A stretch of 64,000 nucleotides of DNA from Bacillus sp. ISL-41 (GTDB taxonomy: Bacteria; Bacillota; Bacilli; Bacillales; Cytobacillaceae), in the NCBI RefSeq assembly GCF_018613235.1, contig NZ_JAGGQP010000026.1, positions 1 to 64,000 of the forward strand, in the 5' to 3' direction. The notes under the pieces are model-generated. The model saw nothing but the letters and a program-made list of their open reading frames with translations, was not told the origin of the DNA and did no database searches. Of the stretch, positions 18,168 through 30,936 are shown in pieces. The translations under genes were made by a program, and so were the position numbers. Numbering within the stretch: the first letter of the stretch is position 1; each line of letters begins with the position of its first letter.

Positions 18168-18197
18168 AGGCTTCCGGAGACGGAGGTCTTTTTTATT
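18168..18197 (+). terminator. Intrinsic terminator of racE
   Basis: GGCTTCCG and CGGAGGTC form a short stem around GAGA, followed by TTTTTTATTTG. Confidence 0.8.
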
Positions 18198-18298
18198 TGC
18201 TTTAATTCGATTTTAATTCAAAAAACTTCTCAAAGGCGGTCTAAAATATCCAGAGGCTCGTATACATATTAGTACAAACTGTCTTTGGAGGGATTTAT

Positions 18299-19369
18299 AT
18301 GTCAAAAAATAAAAAGGCTGTGGTCGTTACAGCTGCTACATTGGCAACTACGGTATTCCTATCAGGCTGCGGGCTGTTCGGGGGCGAGGAAAAGAAAAAG
18401 ATCGATCCTCCCCAGGATGTCACGTTCATGGAAGAGGGGGAAGCTCTTGATGAAAATGTTTCTACAGAAACAACGGAGGATGGTAAAGAAGCGGTTGAAA
18501 CATCCATCCAGACAGAATTGTATTTGATCGATAAAAATGGCTATGTAGTCTCACAGACAATGGATCTTCCGAAAACAGAAAGTGTCGCCAAGCAGGCACT
18601 GGAATACCTTGTTGCAAATGGGCCAGTCGAGCAAATGCTTCCAAATGGCTTTAGGGCCGTCCTTCCAGCTGATACACAAATGACAGTGAACATTAAAGAT
18701 GGGACGGCAACTGTTGATTTTTCAAAGGAATTCGGATCCTATAAAAAAGAGGATGAGAAAAGAATTCTTCAGGCTGTGACATGGACGCTCACACAGTTTG
18801 ATACCGTTGATGAAGTGAAGCTTCAGATGAATGGCACCCCTCTTGAAGCGATGCCTGTAGGCGGCACTCCTATCGGGGGAGAGTTGAGCCGTGCGGATGG
18901 CATCAATACTGACAATACCGATGTAGTGGATATCACAAACACGAAAGCGGTCACTGTATATTATATTGGCGGCGAGGAAGGCGCATATTATTATGTTCCA
19001 GTAACAAAACGCGTCAGCAATGATATGAAAGATAACATTACTGCAATCGTCAACGAGCTTGTTGAAGGGCCGGCGTATGCATCCAATCTACTGTCGGATT
19101 TCCAGTCGGGTGTAAAGCTGCTTGACGCACCTAAGGTTGAGGATGGCAAGGTGACATTGAACTTCAATGAATCCATTTACGGCAGCTTTGAAGAAAAAAT
19201 GGTGTCTGAACACCTGCTGAATTCCCTTGTGCTGTCACTGACAGAACAGACAGGTGTTGAGAGTGTGGCCCTTACGGTTAACGGAAAGGCAGATATCCTT
19301 ACAGAATCCGGGGAAAAACTGGCTGAGCCGGTTACAAGGCCTGAAAAAGTAAACACAGGTAGTTTTTAA
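18299..19369 (+). CDS. gerM: Spore germination lipoprotein GerM
   Basis: A 356-residue lipoprotein with lipobox LSGC at about residue 23 and two GerM domains (about residues 75-190 and 220-345). Both repeats share the pattern of an AxxALEYLV-type helix and a VNIKDGTATVDFSKEF/LNFNESIYGSF strand. In B. subtilis GerM acts in sporulation, stabilising the SpoIIIAH-SpoIIQ complex between mother cell and forespore, and is needed for germination. It sits between racE and rph as expected. A sequence resembling a sigma-E -10 (TATACATAT at 18261) lies upstream, but the matching -35 is weak. Confidence 0.93.
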   Translation: MSKNKKAVVVTAATLATTVFLSGCGLFGGEEKKKIDPPQDVTFMEEGEALDENVSTETTEDGKEAVETSIQTELYLIDKNGYVVSQTMDLPKTESVAKQALEYLVANGPVEQMLPNGFRAVLPADTQMTVNIKDGTATVDFSKEFGSYKKEDEKRILQAVTWTLTQFDTVDEVKLQMNGTPLEAMPVGGTPIGGELSRADGINTDNTDVVDITNTKAVTVYYIGGEEGAYYYVPVTKRVSNDMKDNITAIVNELVEGPAYASNLLSDFQSGVKLLDAPKVEDGKVTLNFNESIYGSFEEKMVSEHLLNSLVLSLTEQTGVESVALTVNGKADILTESGEKLAEPVTRPEKVNTGSF

Positions 19370-19404
19370 TAGCCAGATTTTGATATACTAATTAAAGACA
19401 TTCA

Positions 19405-19434
19405 AAGAGGCAGGCGTATTTCCTGCCTCTTATT
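19405..19434 (+). terminator. Terminator-like hairpin after gerM
   Basis: AGAGGCAGG and CCTGCCTCT form a nine-base stem. The downstream tract is T-rich but broken (TATTTATATT). Confidence 0.65.
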
Positions 19435-19493
19435 TATATTGTGGTTACCGGGCAGGCTGCCTGCTTTTTATCATGCTAAGGAGGATATTTATC

Positions 19494-20249
19494 ATGCGAT
19501 TTGATGGGCGTGAACCATTGCAATTAAGACCAATACATATTGAAACGGATTACCTTAAGCATCCAGAAGGCTCTGTGCTGATCTCTGTTGGAGATACGAA
19601 AGTGATTTGTACTGCCAGCATCGAGGACCGCGTTCCTCCGTTCATGAGGGGCGAAGGAAAAGGATGGATTACGGCAGAATACTCTATGCTGCCGCGCGCT
19701 ACAGAGCAGAGAAATATTCGTGAGGCTGCAAAAGGGAAGATATCCGGAAGAACGATGGAAATCCAGCGTTTGATCGGGAGAGCTTTGCGTGCAGTAGTCA
19801 ATCTTGAGGCTATTGGCGAGCGTACTGTTTGGGTTGATTGCGATGTCATCCAGGCGGATGGGGGCACTCGTACTGCTTCAATCACAGGAGCATTTGTTGC
19901 GATGGCTATGGCCCTTGAGAAGCTGAGCAAGCAAAAGAAGCTGTCTGCTTTTCCTGTGACTGACTTTCTTGCTGCGACGAGTGTCGGCGTCCTGAAGAAC
20001 GGTGAGGTAGTTGTTGATTTGAATTATGTCGAGGATTCTGCTGCCCATGTCGACATGAATGTTGTCATGACAGGAAATGGAGAATTCGTTGAGCTGCAGG
20101 GTACTGGAGAAGAAGCTACTTTTTCATACAGCCAGCTGCAAGACCTTTTAAAGGCCGCACAAGATGGAATCACAGAACTGTTCGAAAAACAAAAGGAAGC
20201 TCTGGGAGTAGAATTGACGGCCAAAATTGCGGACGGAAAACAGAGATAG
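19494..20249 (+). CDS. rph: Ribonuclease PH
   Basis: A 251-residue phosphorolytic 3'-5' exoribonuclease that trims tRNA 3' ends. Typical segments include [14 protein letters not shown] at the start, [25 protein letters not shown] and [17 protein letters not shown]. The ATG follows AAGGAGG with slightly long spacing; the longer frame from 19473 begins inside the leader. It heads a compact run with ysnA (13-nt gap) and ysnB (overlap). Confidence 0.97.
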   Translation: MRFDGREPLQLRPIHIETDYLKHPEGSVLISVGDTKVICTASIEDRVPPFMRGEGKGWITAEYSMLPRATEQRNIREAAKGKISGRTMEIQRLIGRALRAVVNLEAIGERTVWVDCDVIQADGGTRTASITGAFVAMAMALEKLSKQKKLSAFPVTDFLAATSVGVLKNGEVVVDLNYVEDSAAHVDMNVVMTGNGEFVELQGTGEEATFSYSQLQDLLKAAQDGITELFEKQKEALGVELTAKIADGKQR

Positions 20250-20262
20250 GGGAGTTCTCAAA

Positions 20263-20868
20263 ATGGATTCAGTCATTATCGCGACAAAAAATAAAGGAAA
20301 AGCGAAGGAATTCGAGAAACTTTTTTTGCCAAAAGGGCTGGCGGTTAAAACTTTGCTCGATTACCCAGAGCTTGATGATGTAGAGGAAACAGGGACAACT
20401 TTTGAAGAGAACGCGATTTTAAAAGCTGAGGCAATCGCTAATATTCTTGGAGGCAAAGTGATTGCAGACGATTCAGGGCTTGAGATCGACGCATTGGAGG
20501 GACGGCCGGGTGTGTATTCGGCACGTTACGCAGGTCCTGAGAAAAATGATGAAAACAACATCGACAAAGTTCTCGATGAACTTCAGGATGTGCCAGAAAG
20601 TGAGCGCACCGCAAGATTCTGCTGTGCACTCGCAATGGCGGAGCCAGGGAAGGAAACAGTGACTGTATTCGGTACATGTGAAGGCAGAATCCTTAATGAA
20701 CGACGCGGTACCAACGGTTTTGGCTATGATCCCATTTTCTTCGCAGAAACAAAGGGGAAAGCTATGGCCGAATTGGCATCAGACGAAAAAAACAAAATCA
20801 GCCACCGGGCTAATGCGATCAGAAAACTGGACGATCTTCTTAAAGAGCGAGAGGAACGCCATGAGTAG
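20263..20868 (+). CDS. ysnA: XTP/dITP pyrophosphatase (RdgB/HAM1 family)
   Basis: A 201-residue house-cleaning enzyme that hydrolyses deaminated purine nucleotides (XTP, dITP) to keep them out of nucleic acids. Recognised by [12 protein letters not shown] at the N terminus, [31 protein letters not shown], the substrate segment [11 protein letters not shown] near residue 150, and the C-terminal SHRANA. It lies between rph and ysnB as in B. subtilis. Confidence 0.95.
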   Translation: MDSVIIATKNKGKAKEFEKLFLPKGLAVKTLLDYPELDDVEETGTTFEENAILKAEAIANILGGKVIADDSGLEIDALEGRPGVYSARYAGPEKNDENNIDKVLDELQDVPESERTARFCCALAMAEPGKETVTVFGTCEGRILNERRGTNGFGYDPIFFAETKGKAMAELASDEKNKISHRANAIRKLDDLLKEREERHE

Positions 20869-21385
20869 GGTGCTGATTGTCAGTGACAGCCACGGGTCAA
20901 CAGAGGTGCTAGAGGGAATTGAAAAGCTGCATGGCAATGATGTGGAATTGATGATCCACTGCGGTGACTCAGAGCTATCTGAAGATGATGCTGCTATTAA
21001 GAATTTCAAATCGGTGAAGGGAAATTGCGATTTTTATGGCCATTTTCCTGATGATGAAATCCATGTGATTAAGGGCGTGAAAATTTTTGTGACACATGGG
21101 CACCTATACTCAGTGAAGTCTACACTCGTAAATTTGTACTATAAGGCAAAAGAACTAGAGGCTGATGTCGTGTGCTTTGGGCATTCCCATTTGCTGGGAG
21201 CAGAAATGGTAGACGATGTACTGTTCATTAATCCGGGAAGCATCAGGCTTCCACGCGGCAGGTCTGAAAAGAGCTATGCCCTCCTGGAGCTGATAGACAA
21301 AAAAGCGGTAGTGCGGATCTATGACTATGGAAATGGTGAGGTGTCAGAGTTAAGGCAGGAGTTTTCACTTCACAAAACAAGTTAA
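20861..21385 (+). CDS. ysnB: Metallophosphoesterase, MJ0936/YfcE-type (YsnB)
   Basis: A 174-residue calcineurin-like phosphoesterase. Metal ligands appear in order: SDSHG near residue 8, HCGDSE near residue 35, KGNCD near residue 56, THGH near residue 80 and FGHSH near residue 107. It probably cleaves a small phosphodiester; the natural substrate is unknown. The ATG overlaps the last eight bases of ysnA, so the two are translationally coupled. A longer frame from 20678 is a shadow of ysnA. Confidence 0.9.
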   Translation: MSRVLIVSDSHGSTEVLEGIEKLHGNDVELMIHCGDSELSEDDAAIKNFKSVKGNCDFYGHFPDDEIHVIKGVKIFVTHGHLYSVKSTLVNLYYKAKELEADVVCFGHSHLLGAEMVDDVLFINPGSIRLPRGRSEKSYALLELIDKKAVVRIYDYGNGEVSELRQEFSLHKTS

Positions 21386-21397
21386 AACTACTATAAT

Positions 21398-21442
21398 GAT
21401 TTTCTGAGGGGAGTCAGCTGGTTTCCCTCAGAAAAAAGTTTT
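21398..21442 (+). terminator. Hairpin after ysnB, likely terminator
   Basis: TTTTCTGAGGG and CCCTCAGAAAA form an 11-bp stem, followed shortly by TTTTGATTTTTT. Confidence 0.65.
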
Positions 21443-21451
21443 GATTTTTTA

Positions 21452-21480
21452 TTGACATTTAGTTATTTGGCTAATATAAT
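21452..21480 (+). promoter_or_regulatory. Perfect sigma-A promoter of the tRNA-Arg gene
   Basis: TTGACA, exactly 17 nt and TATAAT, 27 nt before the tRNA. This is a full consensus match, as expected for a stable RNA gene. Confidence 0.92.
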
Positions 21481-21506
21481 AAATCTTGTCTTTAAAAAAC
21501 AACCAA

Positions 21507-21583
21507 GTCCCAGTAGCTCAGTTGGATAGAGCATACGCCTTCTAAGCGTACGGTCGGGAGTTCGAATCTCTCCTGGGACGCCA
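21507..21583 (+). tRNA. tRNA-Arg (anticodon TCT)
   Basis: A 77-nt cloverleaf with encoded CCA. The acceptor stem is GTCCCAG/CTGGGAC, the anticodon stem is TACGC/GCGTA around CTTCTAA (anticodon TCT, reading AGA/AGG), and the T-arm contains GTTCGAATC. It is a single gene with its own promoter and terminator. Confidence 0.98.
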
Positions 21584-21600
21584 TTTAAACTACATACCTT

Positions 21601-21632
21601 AACTCACCTTATTGAAGGTGAGTTTTTTTTAT
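21601..21632 (+). terminator. Intrinsic terminator of tRNA-Arg
   Basis: AACTCACCTT and AAGGTGAGTT form a perfect 10-bp stem with a four-base loop and a run of eight T residues. Confidence 0.95.
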
Positions 21633-21726
21633 GTCCTATAGTTCTTACTCGCTCTCGAAAATTGAAGTCCATTATAGGGGCTAGCTAAAAAAAAATAAAT
21701 TTATTTAAATGTGAATATATCAACAA

Positions 21727-21740
21727 TGTAAGCGTATACA
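21727..21740. promoter_or_regulatory. cre-like CcpA site upstream of ilvE
   Basis: TGTAAGCGTATACA matches 13 of 14 positions of the cre consensus TGWNANCGNTNWCA. Its centre lies about 88 bp before the predicted ilvE transcription start, a position suited to activation; the B. subtilis ilv-leu promoter is activated by CcpA from an upstream cre. Confidence 0.5.
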
Positions 21741-21786
21741 AATAAATTAACTAATCTAAATTATCAAATAATTTAGAAAAAGGGTG

Positions 21787-21815
21787 TTGACGAGTGTGAA
21801 AATTGGGCGTAAGAT
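21787..21815 (+). promoter_or_regulatory. Putative promoter of ilvE (ilv-leu region)
   Basis: TTGACG, a 17-nt spacer and TAAGAT. It is the best promoter in the AT-rich gap between the tRNA terminator and ilvE. The leader would be about 135 nt; I see no riboswitch in it. Confidence 0.6.
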
Positions 21816-21957
21816 AATCCTCAAATAAAAAAAACAAGTTGAATGCAACTAAAGCGAGTCATAGTTTTATATTAATTTTTGAATAATGTAAAACTGTATT
21901 TTTTTAACCTGTAAATTTAATAATTTAAAGCGTCTATTCGTTAAAGGAGTGTTTATT

Positions 21958-22860
21958 GTGCCCGATCAGTGGATCTACTTAAACGGTGAATTTGTCACCA
22001 AGGAAAATGCTAAGGTTTCGGTATATGATCATGGATTTCTATACGGAGACGGTATTTTTGAAGGGATACGGGTATACAGCGGCAATATTTTCAGGATGGA
22101 AGAACACATGGACCGCCTTTACCGGTCAGCCAAGTCCATTATGCTGAACATGCCACACTCTAAGGAGGAGTTCACCGGACTGGTTGTTGAAACGGTCGAA
22201 CGGAATCAATTGAGAGATGCTTATATCCGCATTGTCGTTTCCAGAGGTGTAGGGGACCTTGGGTTGGATCCCTATAAGTGTCCGAAAGTGAATGTCGTCA
22301 TCATTGTGGAGCCCCTGGCTATTTTTCCAAAGGAATTGTATGAACGGGGACTGGAAATTGTAACTGTCGCGACAAGAAGAAATCGTCCCGATGTGTTAAG
22401 TCCTAAAGTAAAATCTCTGAATTATTTGAATAATGTTCTTGTGAAAATCGAAGCTCATCTGGCAAATGTAAGTGAAGCACTTATGCTGAATGACCAGGGC
22501 TATGTTGCCGAAGGCTCCGCGGATAATATTTTTATCGTGAGAGGAAACACCTTCCTCACACCGCCAGGGTATGTAGGAGCGCTAGAAGGAATCACCAGAA
22601 ATGCGGTAATTGATATCGCCAAAAATCTGGGCTATGAGATTAAGGAGGAACCATTCACCCGCCATGATGTATACACGGCTGACGAGGTATTCCTTACCGG
22701 GACTGCAGCAGAAGTCATAGCAGTCGTCAAAGTAGATGGAAGAGTCATCGGCGATGGAGTACCAGGTGAGCATACACAAAACATCCTGCGTGAGTTCAGG
22801 GCAAGAGTGGTTGAAGAAGGAATCCAGGTCTATCCGGAAAAAGCCCATCAAGTCAGTTGA
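21958..22860 (+). CDS. ilvE: Branched-chain amino acid aminotransferase (class IV)
   Basis: A 300-residue PLP-dependent class IV aminotransferase catalysing the last step of valine, leucine and isoleucine synthesis. Recognised by VYDHGFLYGDGIFEGIRVY near the N terminus, the lysine region SPKVKSLNYLNNVL (K about residue 155), and EGSADNIFIV. The GTG at 21958, eight bases after AAAGGAG, is preferred over the GTG at 21949, which overlaps that site. It precedes the leucine T-box and the ilvB-leuD genes, an arrangement not found in B. subtilis, where the aminotransferase genes lie elsewhere. Confidence 0.92.
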   Translation: MPDQWIYLNGEFVTKENAKVSVYDHGFLYGDGIFEGIRVYSGNIFRMEEHMDRLYRSAKSIMLNMPHSKEEFTGLVVETVERNQLRDAYIRIVVSRGVGDLGLDPYKCPKVNVVIIVEPLAIFPKELYERGLEIVTVATRRNRPDVLSPKVKSLNYLNNVLVKIEAHLANVSEALMLNDQGYVAEGSADNIFIVRGNTFLTPPGYVGALEGITRNAVIDIAKNLGYEIKEEPFTRHDVYTADEVFLTGTAAEVIAVVKVDGRVIGDGVPGEHTQNILREFRARVVEEGIQVYPEKAHQVS

Positions 22861-22890
22861 TATGAATAATAGTCTAATTGAATATGGATA

Positions 22891-23180
22891 AAGCGAAGAC
22901 AGGGACAAGTAATTTATTGCGATCAGCATGCACAGAGAGCCGGGATTGCTGGGAAACGGCGATGCCGCGATAAATGAACTCACCCTGGAGCGCCAGTTCG
23001 AAAGGAAACCTAGTAAAACTGGTCGAGTGCCCTGCACTTGTTATCAAAACCGGCAGCTGAAGCTGTCACGAGTGCACGCATCATGCGTGAATAAGGGTGG
23101 TACCGTGGAATAAGGAGATAAAGCCTATTCCATCCCTTTGCCTGGCATACCTGGCATATGGAGATGGAGTGGGCTTTTTT
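22891..23180 (+). ncRNA. T-box leader, leucine-specific (CTC specifier)
   Basis: A tRNA-sensing leader upstream of ilvB. It contains the stem I landmarks (AGAGAGCCGGG, GCTGGGAAACGG), the specifier region TGAACTCACC with CTC at 22979-22981, and the T-box sequence AAGGGTGGTACCGTGG at 23093. Uncharged tRNA-Leu should favour the antiterminator and read-through into the operon. B. subtilis ilv-leu has the same specificity. Confidence 0.95.
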
Positions 23181-23182
23181 AT
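23119..23182 (+). terminator. T-box-controlled terminator before ilvB
   Basis: TAAAGCCTATTCCATC and GATGGAGTGGGCTTT pair with a long loop and are followed by TTTTTTATTTT. It competes with the antiterminator around the T-box sequence. Confidence 0.88.
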
Positions 23183-23222
23183 TTTGAAAAAAACTGTGAG
23201 TTCACAATGGGAGGTTCGATAA

Positions 23223-24932
23223 ATGGAAGCTGCCTTGAAGGAAACAAAGGCTAAAACGAGTGAAGTAAGCGGTGCGGATATGCTGCTTAAAGCCCTGGAA
23301 AAGGAAAACGTCGAAGTCATTTTCGGCTACCCGGGAGGGGCTGTCCTTCCGATTTACGACAAACTCTATGATTCTAACATTCTTCATGTTTTGCCAAGGC
23401 ATGAACAGGGAGGGATCCACGCGGCGGAAGGATACGCGAGAATCAGCGGGAAACCTGGAGTAGTAATCGCGACTTCCGGTCCCGGAGCGACCAATATTAT
23501 TACCGGCATTGCTGATGCCATGATGGACTCATTGCCGCTGGTCGTCTTTACGGGCCAGGTTGCGACAGGAGTGATTGGTACAGACGCCTTCCAGGAAGCA
23601 GACATCCTTGGTATCACGACTCCTATTACGAAATACAATTATCAGATTCGGGATATCAAAGATATCCCCAGAATCATCAAGGAAGCATTTTATATAGCGA
23701 CAAGCGGAAGGCCCGGACCAGTCGTCATAGATTTTCCAAAAGACATGGCAGCAGGCGTATCGGCAGTACCAGCTGAGGAGGAAATCCACCTTCCAGGCTA
23801 TCAGCCGACAGTGGAGCCGAATTTCCTTCAAGTAAGAAAACTGTCCGAAGCTGTCAGCAAGGCAAAAAGGCCGGTCATTCTCGCTGGGGCAGGTGTCCTT
23901 CACGCGAAGGCTTCGAATCTTTTAAAAGAATACGCAGAACAGCAGAACCTTCATGTTGTCCACACGTTACTGGGGTTAGGAGGCTTTCCGGCAGCACATG
24001 ACTTATTCCTTGGGATGGCTGGGATGCATGGCTGTTATACAGCAAATATGGCGCTATATAATTGTGACCTGCTGATCAATATTGGAGCAAGATTCGATGA
24101 CCGGCTGACTGGAAATTTGAAGCATTTCGCTCCGAAAGCAGCTGTTGCCCATATCGATATCGACCCGGCAGAAATCGGCAAAAATGTGCCAACGCAAATC
24201 CCTGTTGTCGGTGATGCAGGAGAGGCGTTAAGACAGTTGTTAAAGCTGGAAGGCAGGCCTCCACTCCAGGAAGAATGGGTGGAAACACTCGCAGCCTGGA
24301 AGGAGGATCATCCTTATCATTACGAAGATAGTGAAGTGCTAAAACCGCAAAAGGTTATGGAACTCCTATATGAAAAAACGGCGGGTGAAGCGATTGTCGT
24401 AACCGATGTTGGCCAGCATCAAATGTGGGCAGCACAATATTATCAGCTCCAGCAAGCGGATCGATGGGTGACCTCCGGAGGACTCGGAACAATGGGATTT
24501 GGCCTGCCTGCAAGCATTGGAGCCCAACTGGCAGATCCATCTGCCTGTGTTGTCGCCGTTCTCGGAGATGGCGGCTTCCAGATGTCAACACAGGAGCTGG
24601 CCGTCATTGCTGAATTCCAGCTGCCGATCAAAATAGCGATTTTCAATAATAAGGCGCTTGGGATGGTCAGACAATGGCAGGAAATTTTCTATAAAGAAAG
24701 ATATTCCCACAGTAAAAATCCGGTACAGCCATCTTTTGTAAAACTGGCTGAGGCCTATGGCATTAAAGGGTTTGAAATCCACTCGGAGGAAGAAGCACAT
24801 TTAATTCTGGATCAGGTCCTGCATGACAAAGAGCCGGTGCTGCTCGATTTCAGGGTCGATGGAGCTGAAAATGTCTACCCGATGATTGCGCCCGGGAAAG
24901 GAATCCACGAAATGGTGGGAGTGAAGAAATGA
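23223..24932 (+). CDS. ilvB: Acetolactate synthase large subunit
   Basis: A 569-residue thiamine-diphosphate enzyme that condenses pyruvate with pyruvate or 2-oxobutyrate, the first common step of branched-chain amino acid synthesis. The catalytic glutamate is in the [15 protein letters not shown] segment (about residue 60), and the ThDP/Mg motif starts GDGGFQMS near residue 448. It has a short, non-conserved N-terminal tail. The ATG follows GGGAGGTT, 40 nt after the T-box terminator. It overlaps ilvN by four bases. Confidence 0.98.
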   Translation: MEAALKETKAKTSEVSGADMLLKALEKENVEVIFGYPGGAVLPIYDKLYDSNILHVLPRHEQGGIHAAEGYARISGKPGVVIATSGPGATNIITGIADAMMDSLPLVVFTGQVATGVIGTDAFQEADILGITTPITKYNYQIRDIKDIPRIIKEAFYIATSGRPGPVVIDFPKDMAAGVSAVPAEEEIHLPGYQPTVEPNFLQVRKLSEAVSKAKRPVILAGAGVLHAKASNLLKEYAEQQNLHVVHTLLGLGGFPAAHDLFLGMAGMHGCYTANMALYNCDLLINIGARFDDRLTGNLKHFAPKAAVAHIDIDPAEIGKNVPTQIPVVGDAGEALRQLLKLEGRPPLQEEWVETLAAWKEDHPYHYEDSEVLKPQKVMELLYEKTAGEAIVVTDVGQHQMWAAQYYQLQQADRWVTSGGLGTMGFGLPASIGAQLADPSACVVAVLGDGGFQMSTQELAVIAEFQLPIKIAIFNNKALGMVRQWQEIFYKERYSHSKNPVQPSFVKLAEAYGIKGFEIHSEEEAHLILDQVLHDKEPVLLDFRVDGAENVYPMIAPGKGIHEMVGVKK

Positions 24933-25444
24933 AAAGAATCATAACGATGACGGTATTGAACCGGCCAGGAGTACTGAACAGGATCACGAATTTATTCTCG
25001 AAGAGGAACTACAATATTGAAAGCATCTCGGTAGGCCTTACCGAGCAGGAGGGAGTTTCGAGGATTACCTGTGTTGTCCATGTGGAGAATGACGGGATGG
25101 TCGAACAAATCACGAAACAGCTTAATAAACAGATTGATGTCCTTAAGGTGGCAGATATCAGTGACCAGGCAATTGTCGCCCGCGAGCTGATTCTCATGAA
25201 GGTCCCAGTTCTGCCGCACAACCGGGCAGAAATCTACTCGATCATTGAACCATTCCGGGCGTCGGTGATCGACGTCAGCAAGGATAGCATCATCATCCAA
25301 CTGACAGGCGAAACAGAAAAAATTGAGGCATTTATCGATTTGATTAAACCATACGGAATCAGAGAATTGGCCCGTACCGGAACGACAGCATTCCCTAGGG
25401 GGAACCAGCGGACCGGGCAGCAAAAAACATTTTCATTTGTTTGA
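24929..25444 (+). CDS. ilvN: Acetolactate synthase small regulatory subunit
   Basis: A 171-residue regulatory subunit that activates IlvB and confers valine feedback inhibition. An N-terminal ACT domain ([22 protein letters not shown]) is followed by the C-terminal small-subunit domain containing ELILMKVPV. It starts at an ATGA overlap with ilvB, ensuring coupled translation of the complex. In B. subtilis the same gene is called ilvH. Confidence 0.97.
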   Translation: MKRIITMTVLNRPGVLNRITNLFSKRNYNIESISVGLTEQEGVSRITCVVHVENDGMVEQITKQLNKQIDVLKVADISDQAIVARELILMKVPVLPHNRAEIYSIIEPFRASVIDVSKDSIIIQLTGETEKIEAFIDLIKPYGIRELARTGTTAFPRGNQRTGQQKTFSFV

Positions 25445-25560
25445 TAGGGATCTTTCGTTAGCTTGTTGTTCACTCAATCAAGCGATAAACAGAAGTTATT
25501 TCATTCAAGAATTGATTCGAAAAGCAACACTCAAGAAGAAACCGATTAAAAATACACTAA

Positions 25561-28135
<2,575 letters not shown>

Positions 28136-28167
28136 AAAATATGATTAAGAAATCGGAGGCGAAGGTA

Positions 28168-29280
28168 ATGGAAAAAAGGATCGCAATCCTGCCAGGAGAT
28201 GGCGTCGGGAAAGAAGTAAGCAGGGGGGCGGTTACGATCCTCCAGGCAGTTGCTGAGCTATTTAACCATAAGTTCCATTTTACTTATGGAGAAATCGGCG
28301 GGGCAGCAATCGATGAATTTGGAACGCCGCTGCCGGAGCATACACTAGACCTCTGCAAGTCCAGTGATGCTGTCCTGTTAGGTGCAGTGGGCGGGCCTAA
28401 ATGGGATCGGATGCCTGGCCATATTCGCCCGGAAAAAGGACTGTTGAAAATCCGGAAAGAGCTCGGTTTGTATGCGAATGTCCGTCCGGTTCAATATTAC
28501 TCCAGTATTTCCGGGATCTCGCCACTGCGCAAGGATGTTGTTGAAGGGGTTGACATGGTCGTGGTCAGGGAGTTGACGGGCGGGCTCTATTTTGGGAAGC
28601 CAAGTGAGAGATCTGTCCAGAAAGGCGAGGCCTCTGTAGTTGATACATTGTTTTACCAGAAAAACGAGATGGAGAGAGTCATCCGCTACGCATTTGAACT
28701 GGCTGCCATGAGAAAAGGCAAAGTCACTTCTGTGGATAAAGCGAATGTTCTGGAATCGAGCCGAATGTGGCGTGAAACAGCGGAAGAGGTTGCCAGGGAT
28801 TTTCCAGATGTCCAGCTTGACCATATGCTGGTCGATAATGCGGCGATGCAGCTGATCAAGAATCCGCGCCAGTTCGATGTACTTGTCACAGAGAATATGT
28901 TTGGGGATATTTTAAGCGATGAAGCCTCCGTACTGACCGGATCGCTGGGCATGCTGCCGTCAGCAAGTGTTTCGGCTGCAGGGCCATATCTATATGAGCC
29001 AATCCACGGTTCTGCACCGGATATTGCTGGTATGAACGCGGCCAATCCGATCGCGATGATCCTGTCTGCCGCGATGATGCTGCGGCTGTCCTTTGGCCTT
29101 GAAGAAGAAGCGGAGGCAATCGAGAATGCGGTAGAGCAGGTGCTTGATGCTGGCAGCAGAACCCGGGATATTGCCGTATTTGGCACACCTTTTTTAACAA
29201 CTGAAGGGATGGTCGAGGAAATCAAAGCCGCATTGCTGGACAATGAAGCGATCCTGAATATCATGGGTGCTTACGCATAA
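28168..29280 (+). CDS. leuB: 3-isopropylmalate dehydrogenase
   Basis: A 370-residue NAD-dependent oxidative decarboxylase. Recognised by IAILPGDGVGKEV at the N terminus, GAVGGPKWD, the RxxxELTGGLYFG substrate region near residue 140, VDNAAMQLI, and GSAPDIAGMNAANP. The ATG after GGAGG is preferred over an in-frame ATG nine codons upstream that precedes the ribosome binding site. It sits between leuA and leuC. Confidence 0.97.
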   Translation: MEKRIAILPGDGVGKEVSRGAVTILQAVAELFNHKFHFTYGEIGGAAIDEFGTPLPEHTLDLCKSSDAVLLGAVGGPKWDRMPGHIRPEKGLLKIRKELGLYANVRPVQYYSSISGISPLRKDVVEGVDMVVVRELTGGLYFGKPSERSVQKGEASVVDTLFYQKNEMERVIRYAFELAAMRKGKVTSVDKANVLESSRMWRETAEEVARDFPDVQLDHMLVDNAAMQLIKNPRQFDVLVTENMFGDILSDEASVLTGSLGMLPSASVSAAGPYLYEPIHGSAPDIAGMNAANPIAMILSAAMMLRLSFGLEEEAEAIENAVEQVLDAGSRTRDIAVFGTPFLTTEGMVEEIKAALLDNEAILNIMGAYA

Positions 29281-29352
29281 AGCAGGAATTTAAAGAATCA
29301 GGCAGTTTGCATAGAAGAGATGAAAAGTGATTTGAAAAAGGGGAGGGTATTT

Positions 29353-30762
29353 TTGGGGAAAACGATTATCGAAAAAATTTGGGAGAAGCATATAGTGCGT
29401 CGGGAGGAAGGCAAACCAGACCTTATGTATATTGACCTCCATCTTGTTCACGAGGTAACCTCCCCGCAGGCTTTTTCGGGACTAAGGCAGAAAAAACGGT
29501 CTGTCCGACGGCCGGATTTGACGTTTGCGACCATGGACCATAATGTACCAACAGTTAACCGGCGTGAGATCACTGACCCTGTTGCGAAAACCCAGATGGA
29601 TACCTTAAGGGAGAATTGCCTTGAATTCGGCATAGCACTGGCTGACCTTGACAGTCCTGAGCAGGGCATCGTCCATGTCATCGGGCCTGAATTGGGATTG
29701 ACACAGCCTGGGATGACAATTGTTTGCGGGGACAGCCATACTTCTACGCATGGTGCGTTCGGAGCCCTCGCATTCGGAATTGGCACCAGTGAGGTTGAAC
29801 ATGTGCTGGCAACTCAAACACTATGGCAGACGAAGCCTAAGACACTGAAAGTTGAGGTGTCCGGTACTCTTGCACCGGGAGTGAGCGCAAAGGATCTCAT
29901 CCTGTTCATTATCAGCAAGCATGGAGTCAATTTCGGTACCGGTTACGTGATCGAATTTTGCGGCGAGTCCATTAAGATGATGTCCATGGAGGAAAGGATG
30001 ACTATCTGCAATATGTCCATTGAAGGAGGAGCCAAGGCTTCCCTCGTGGCACCTGATGAAAAAACCTTCGCTTATCTGAATGGAAGGAAATATGTAGCAC
30101 AGGGAGATGCCTTCCTAGATAAGATCCTTGAATGGCAGCAGCTCAGCTCAGATGATGATGCAGAGTATGACCATACCATCACGATAGATGGCGATGCCAT
30201 ATCACCAATGGTCAGTTGGGGTACAAACCCGTCAATGACTGCTCCGGTAACAGACAGAGTGCCTTATCTGGCAGAATGTGAGACTGAGGCAGAAAGGAAG
30301 TCCGTGCAAAGAGCGTTTGATTATATGGGGTTGGCGGAAGGCCAGTTAATTACAGATATTAATGTAACGAAAGTCTTTATCGGCTCCTGCACCAATTCAA
30401 GGCTAGAGGATCTCAGGGCAGCGGCTGACATCGTCAAAGGTAAAAAAGTGGCCGTTGGAGTTGAAGCGATTGTCGTCCCTGGTTCGCAGCAGGTCAAGAA
30501 GGCGGCAGAAGCAGAAGGTATCGCCCAGGTTTTTATCGAAGCAGGATTTGAATGGCGGGAATCCGGGTGCAGCATGTGCCTGAGTATGAACGCAGATATT
30601 GTACCGGCAGGCGAGCACTGTGCTTCCACTTCAAACCGGAATTTTGAGGGCAGACAGGGAGCCGGAGCGCGCACCCATTTAGTCAGTCCCGCAATGGCAG
30701 CAGCTGCCGCACTTCATGGGCATTTTGTCGATGTCAGGTCGATGGCTGGCATTACCGTTTAA
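29353..30762 (+). CDS. leuC: 3-isopropylmalate dehydratase large subunit
   Basis: A 469-residue aconitase-family subunit that isomerises 2- to 3-isopropylmalate. The [4Fe-4S] cysteines lie in GSCTNSR near residue 348 and CSMCLSMN near residue 408-411; [15 protein letters not shown] is the conserved active-site segment. The TTG at 29353 directly follows GGGGAGGG and gives the usual N terminus (GKTIIEKIW). An ATG at 29320 precedes that site and would add 11 residues. Its partner leuD is unusually distant (307 bp). Confidence 0.96.
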   Translation: MGKTIIEKIWEKHIVRREEGKPDLMYIDLHLVHEVTSPQAFSGLRQKKRSVRRPDLTFATMDHNVPTVNRREITDPVAKTQMDTLRENCLEFGIALADLDSPEQGIVHVIGPELGLTQPGMTIVCGDSHTSTHGAFGALAFGIGTSEVEHVLATQTLWQTKPKTLKVEVSGTLAPGVSAKDLILFIISKHGVNFGTGYVIEFCGESIKMMSMEERMTICNMSIEGGAKASLVAPDEKTFAYLNGRKYVAQGDAFLDKILEWQQLSSDDDAEYDHTITIDGDAISPMVSWGTNPSMTAPVTDRVPYLAECETEAERKSVQRAFDYMGLAEGQLITDINVTKVFIGSCTNSRLEDLRAAADIVKGKKVAVGVEAIVVPGSQQVKKAAEAEGIAQVFIEAGFEWRESGCSMCLSMNADIVPAGEHCASTSNRNFEGRQGAGARTHLVSPAMAAAAALHGHFVDVRSMAGITV

Positions 30763-30788
30763 CTTCATCTTTTACCAAAATAAGGACG

Positions 30789-30892
30789 AAGGGGCAATTA
30801 CTCGTATTGAATGGGCAATTAATGTGATTCTTGGATTAATTAATGTTTTGAATGGGGTAATTATCAGTTAGTTTGGGGCGAATATCTTCGTT
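30789..30892. repeat. Degenerate 21-bp tandem repeat between leuC and leuD
   Basis: About five units of 20-21 bp starting at 30789, 30810, 30831, 30851 and 30872, built on a loose pattern AATGGGCAATTAATG-TTTG. Only three or four positions are constant. There is no coding potential. It occupies the first half of the gap that splits the leuCD subunit pair. Confidence 0.65.
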
Positions 30893-30936
30893 GATTAAGA
30901 GAATAATTTTTCCAGTTAAAAATACAGACGTAAAAC

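Noticed and set aside
18240-18269. Sigma-E promoter of gerM
   Set aside because: TATACATAT resembles the -10, but the -35 at the right spacing matches only about three of seven positions.
21741-21790. CodY site upstream of ilvE
   Set aside because: The best 15-mer differs from AATTTTCWGAAAATT at six positions, too weak to report.
28686-29264. Long open frame antisense to leuB
   Set aside because: A shadow of a well-supported gene with matching codon structure on the other strand; no start signals.
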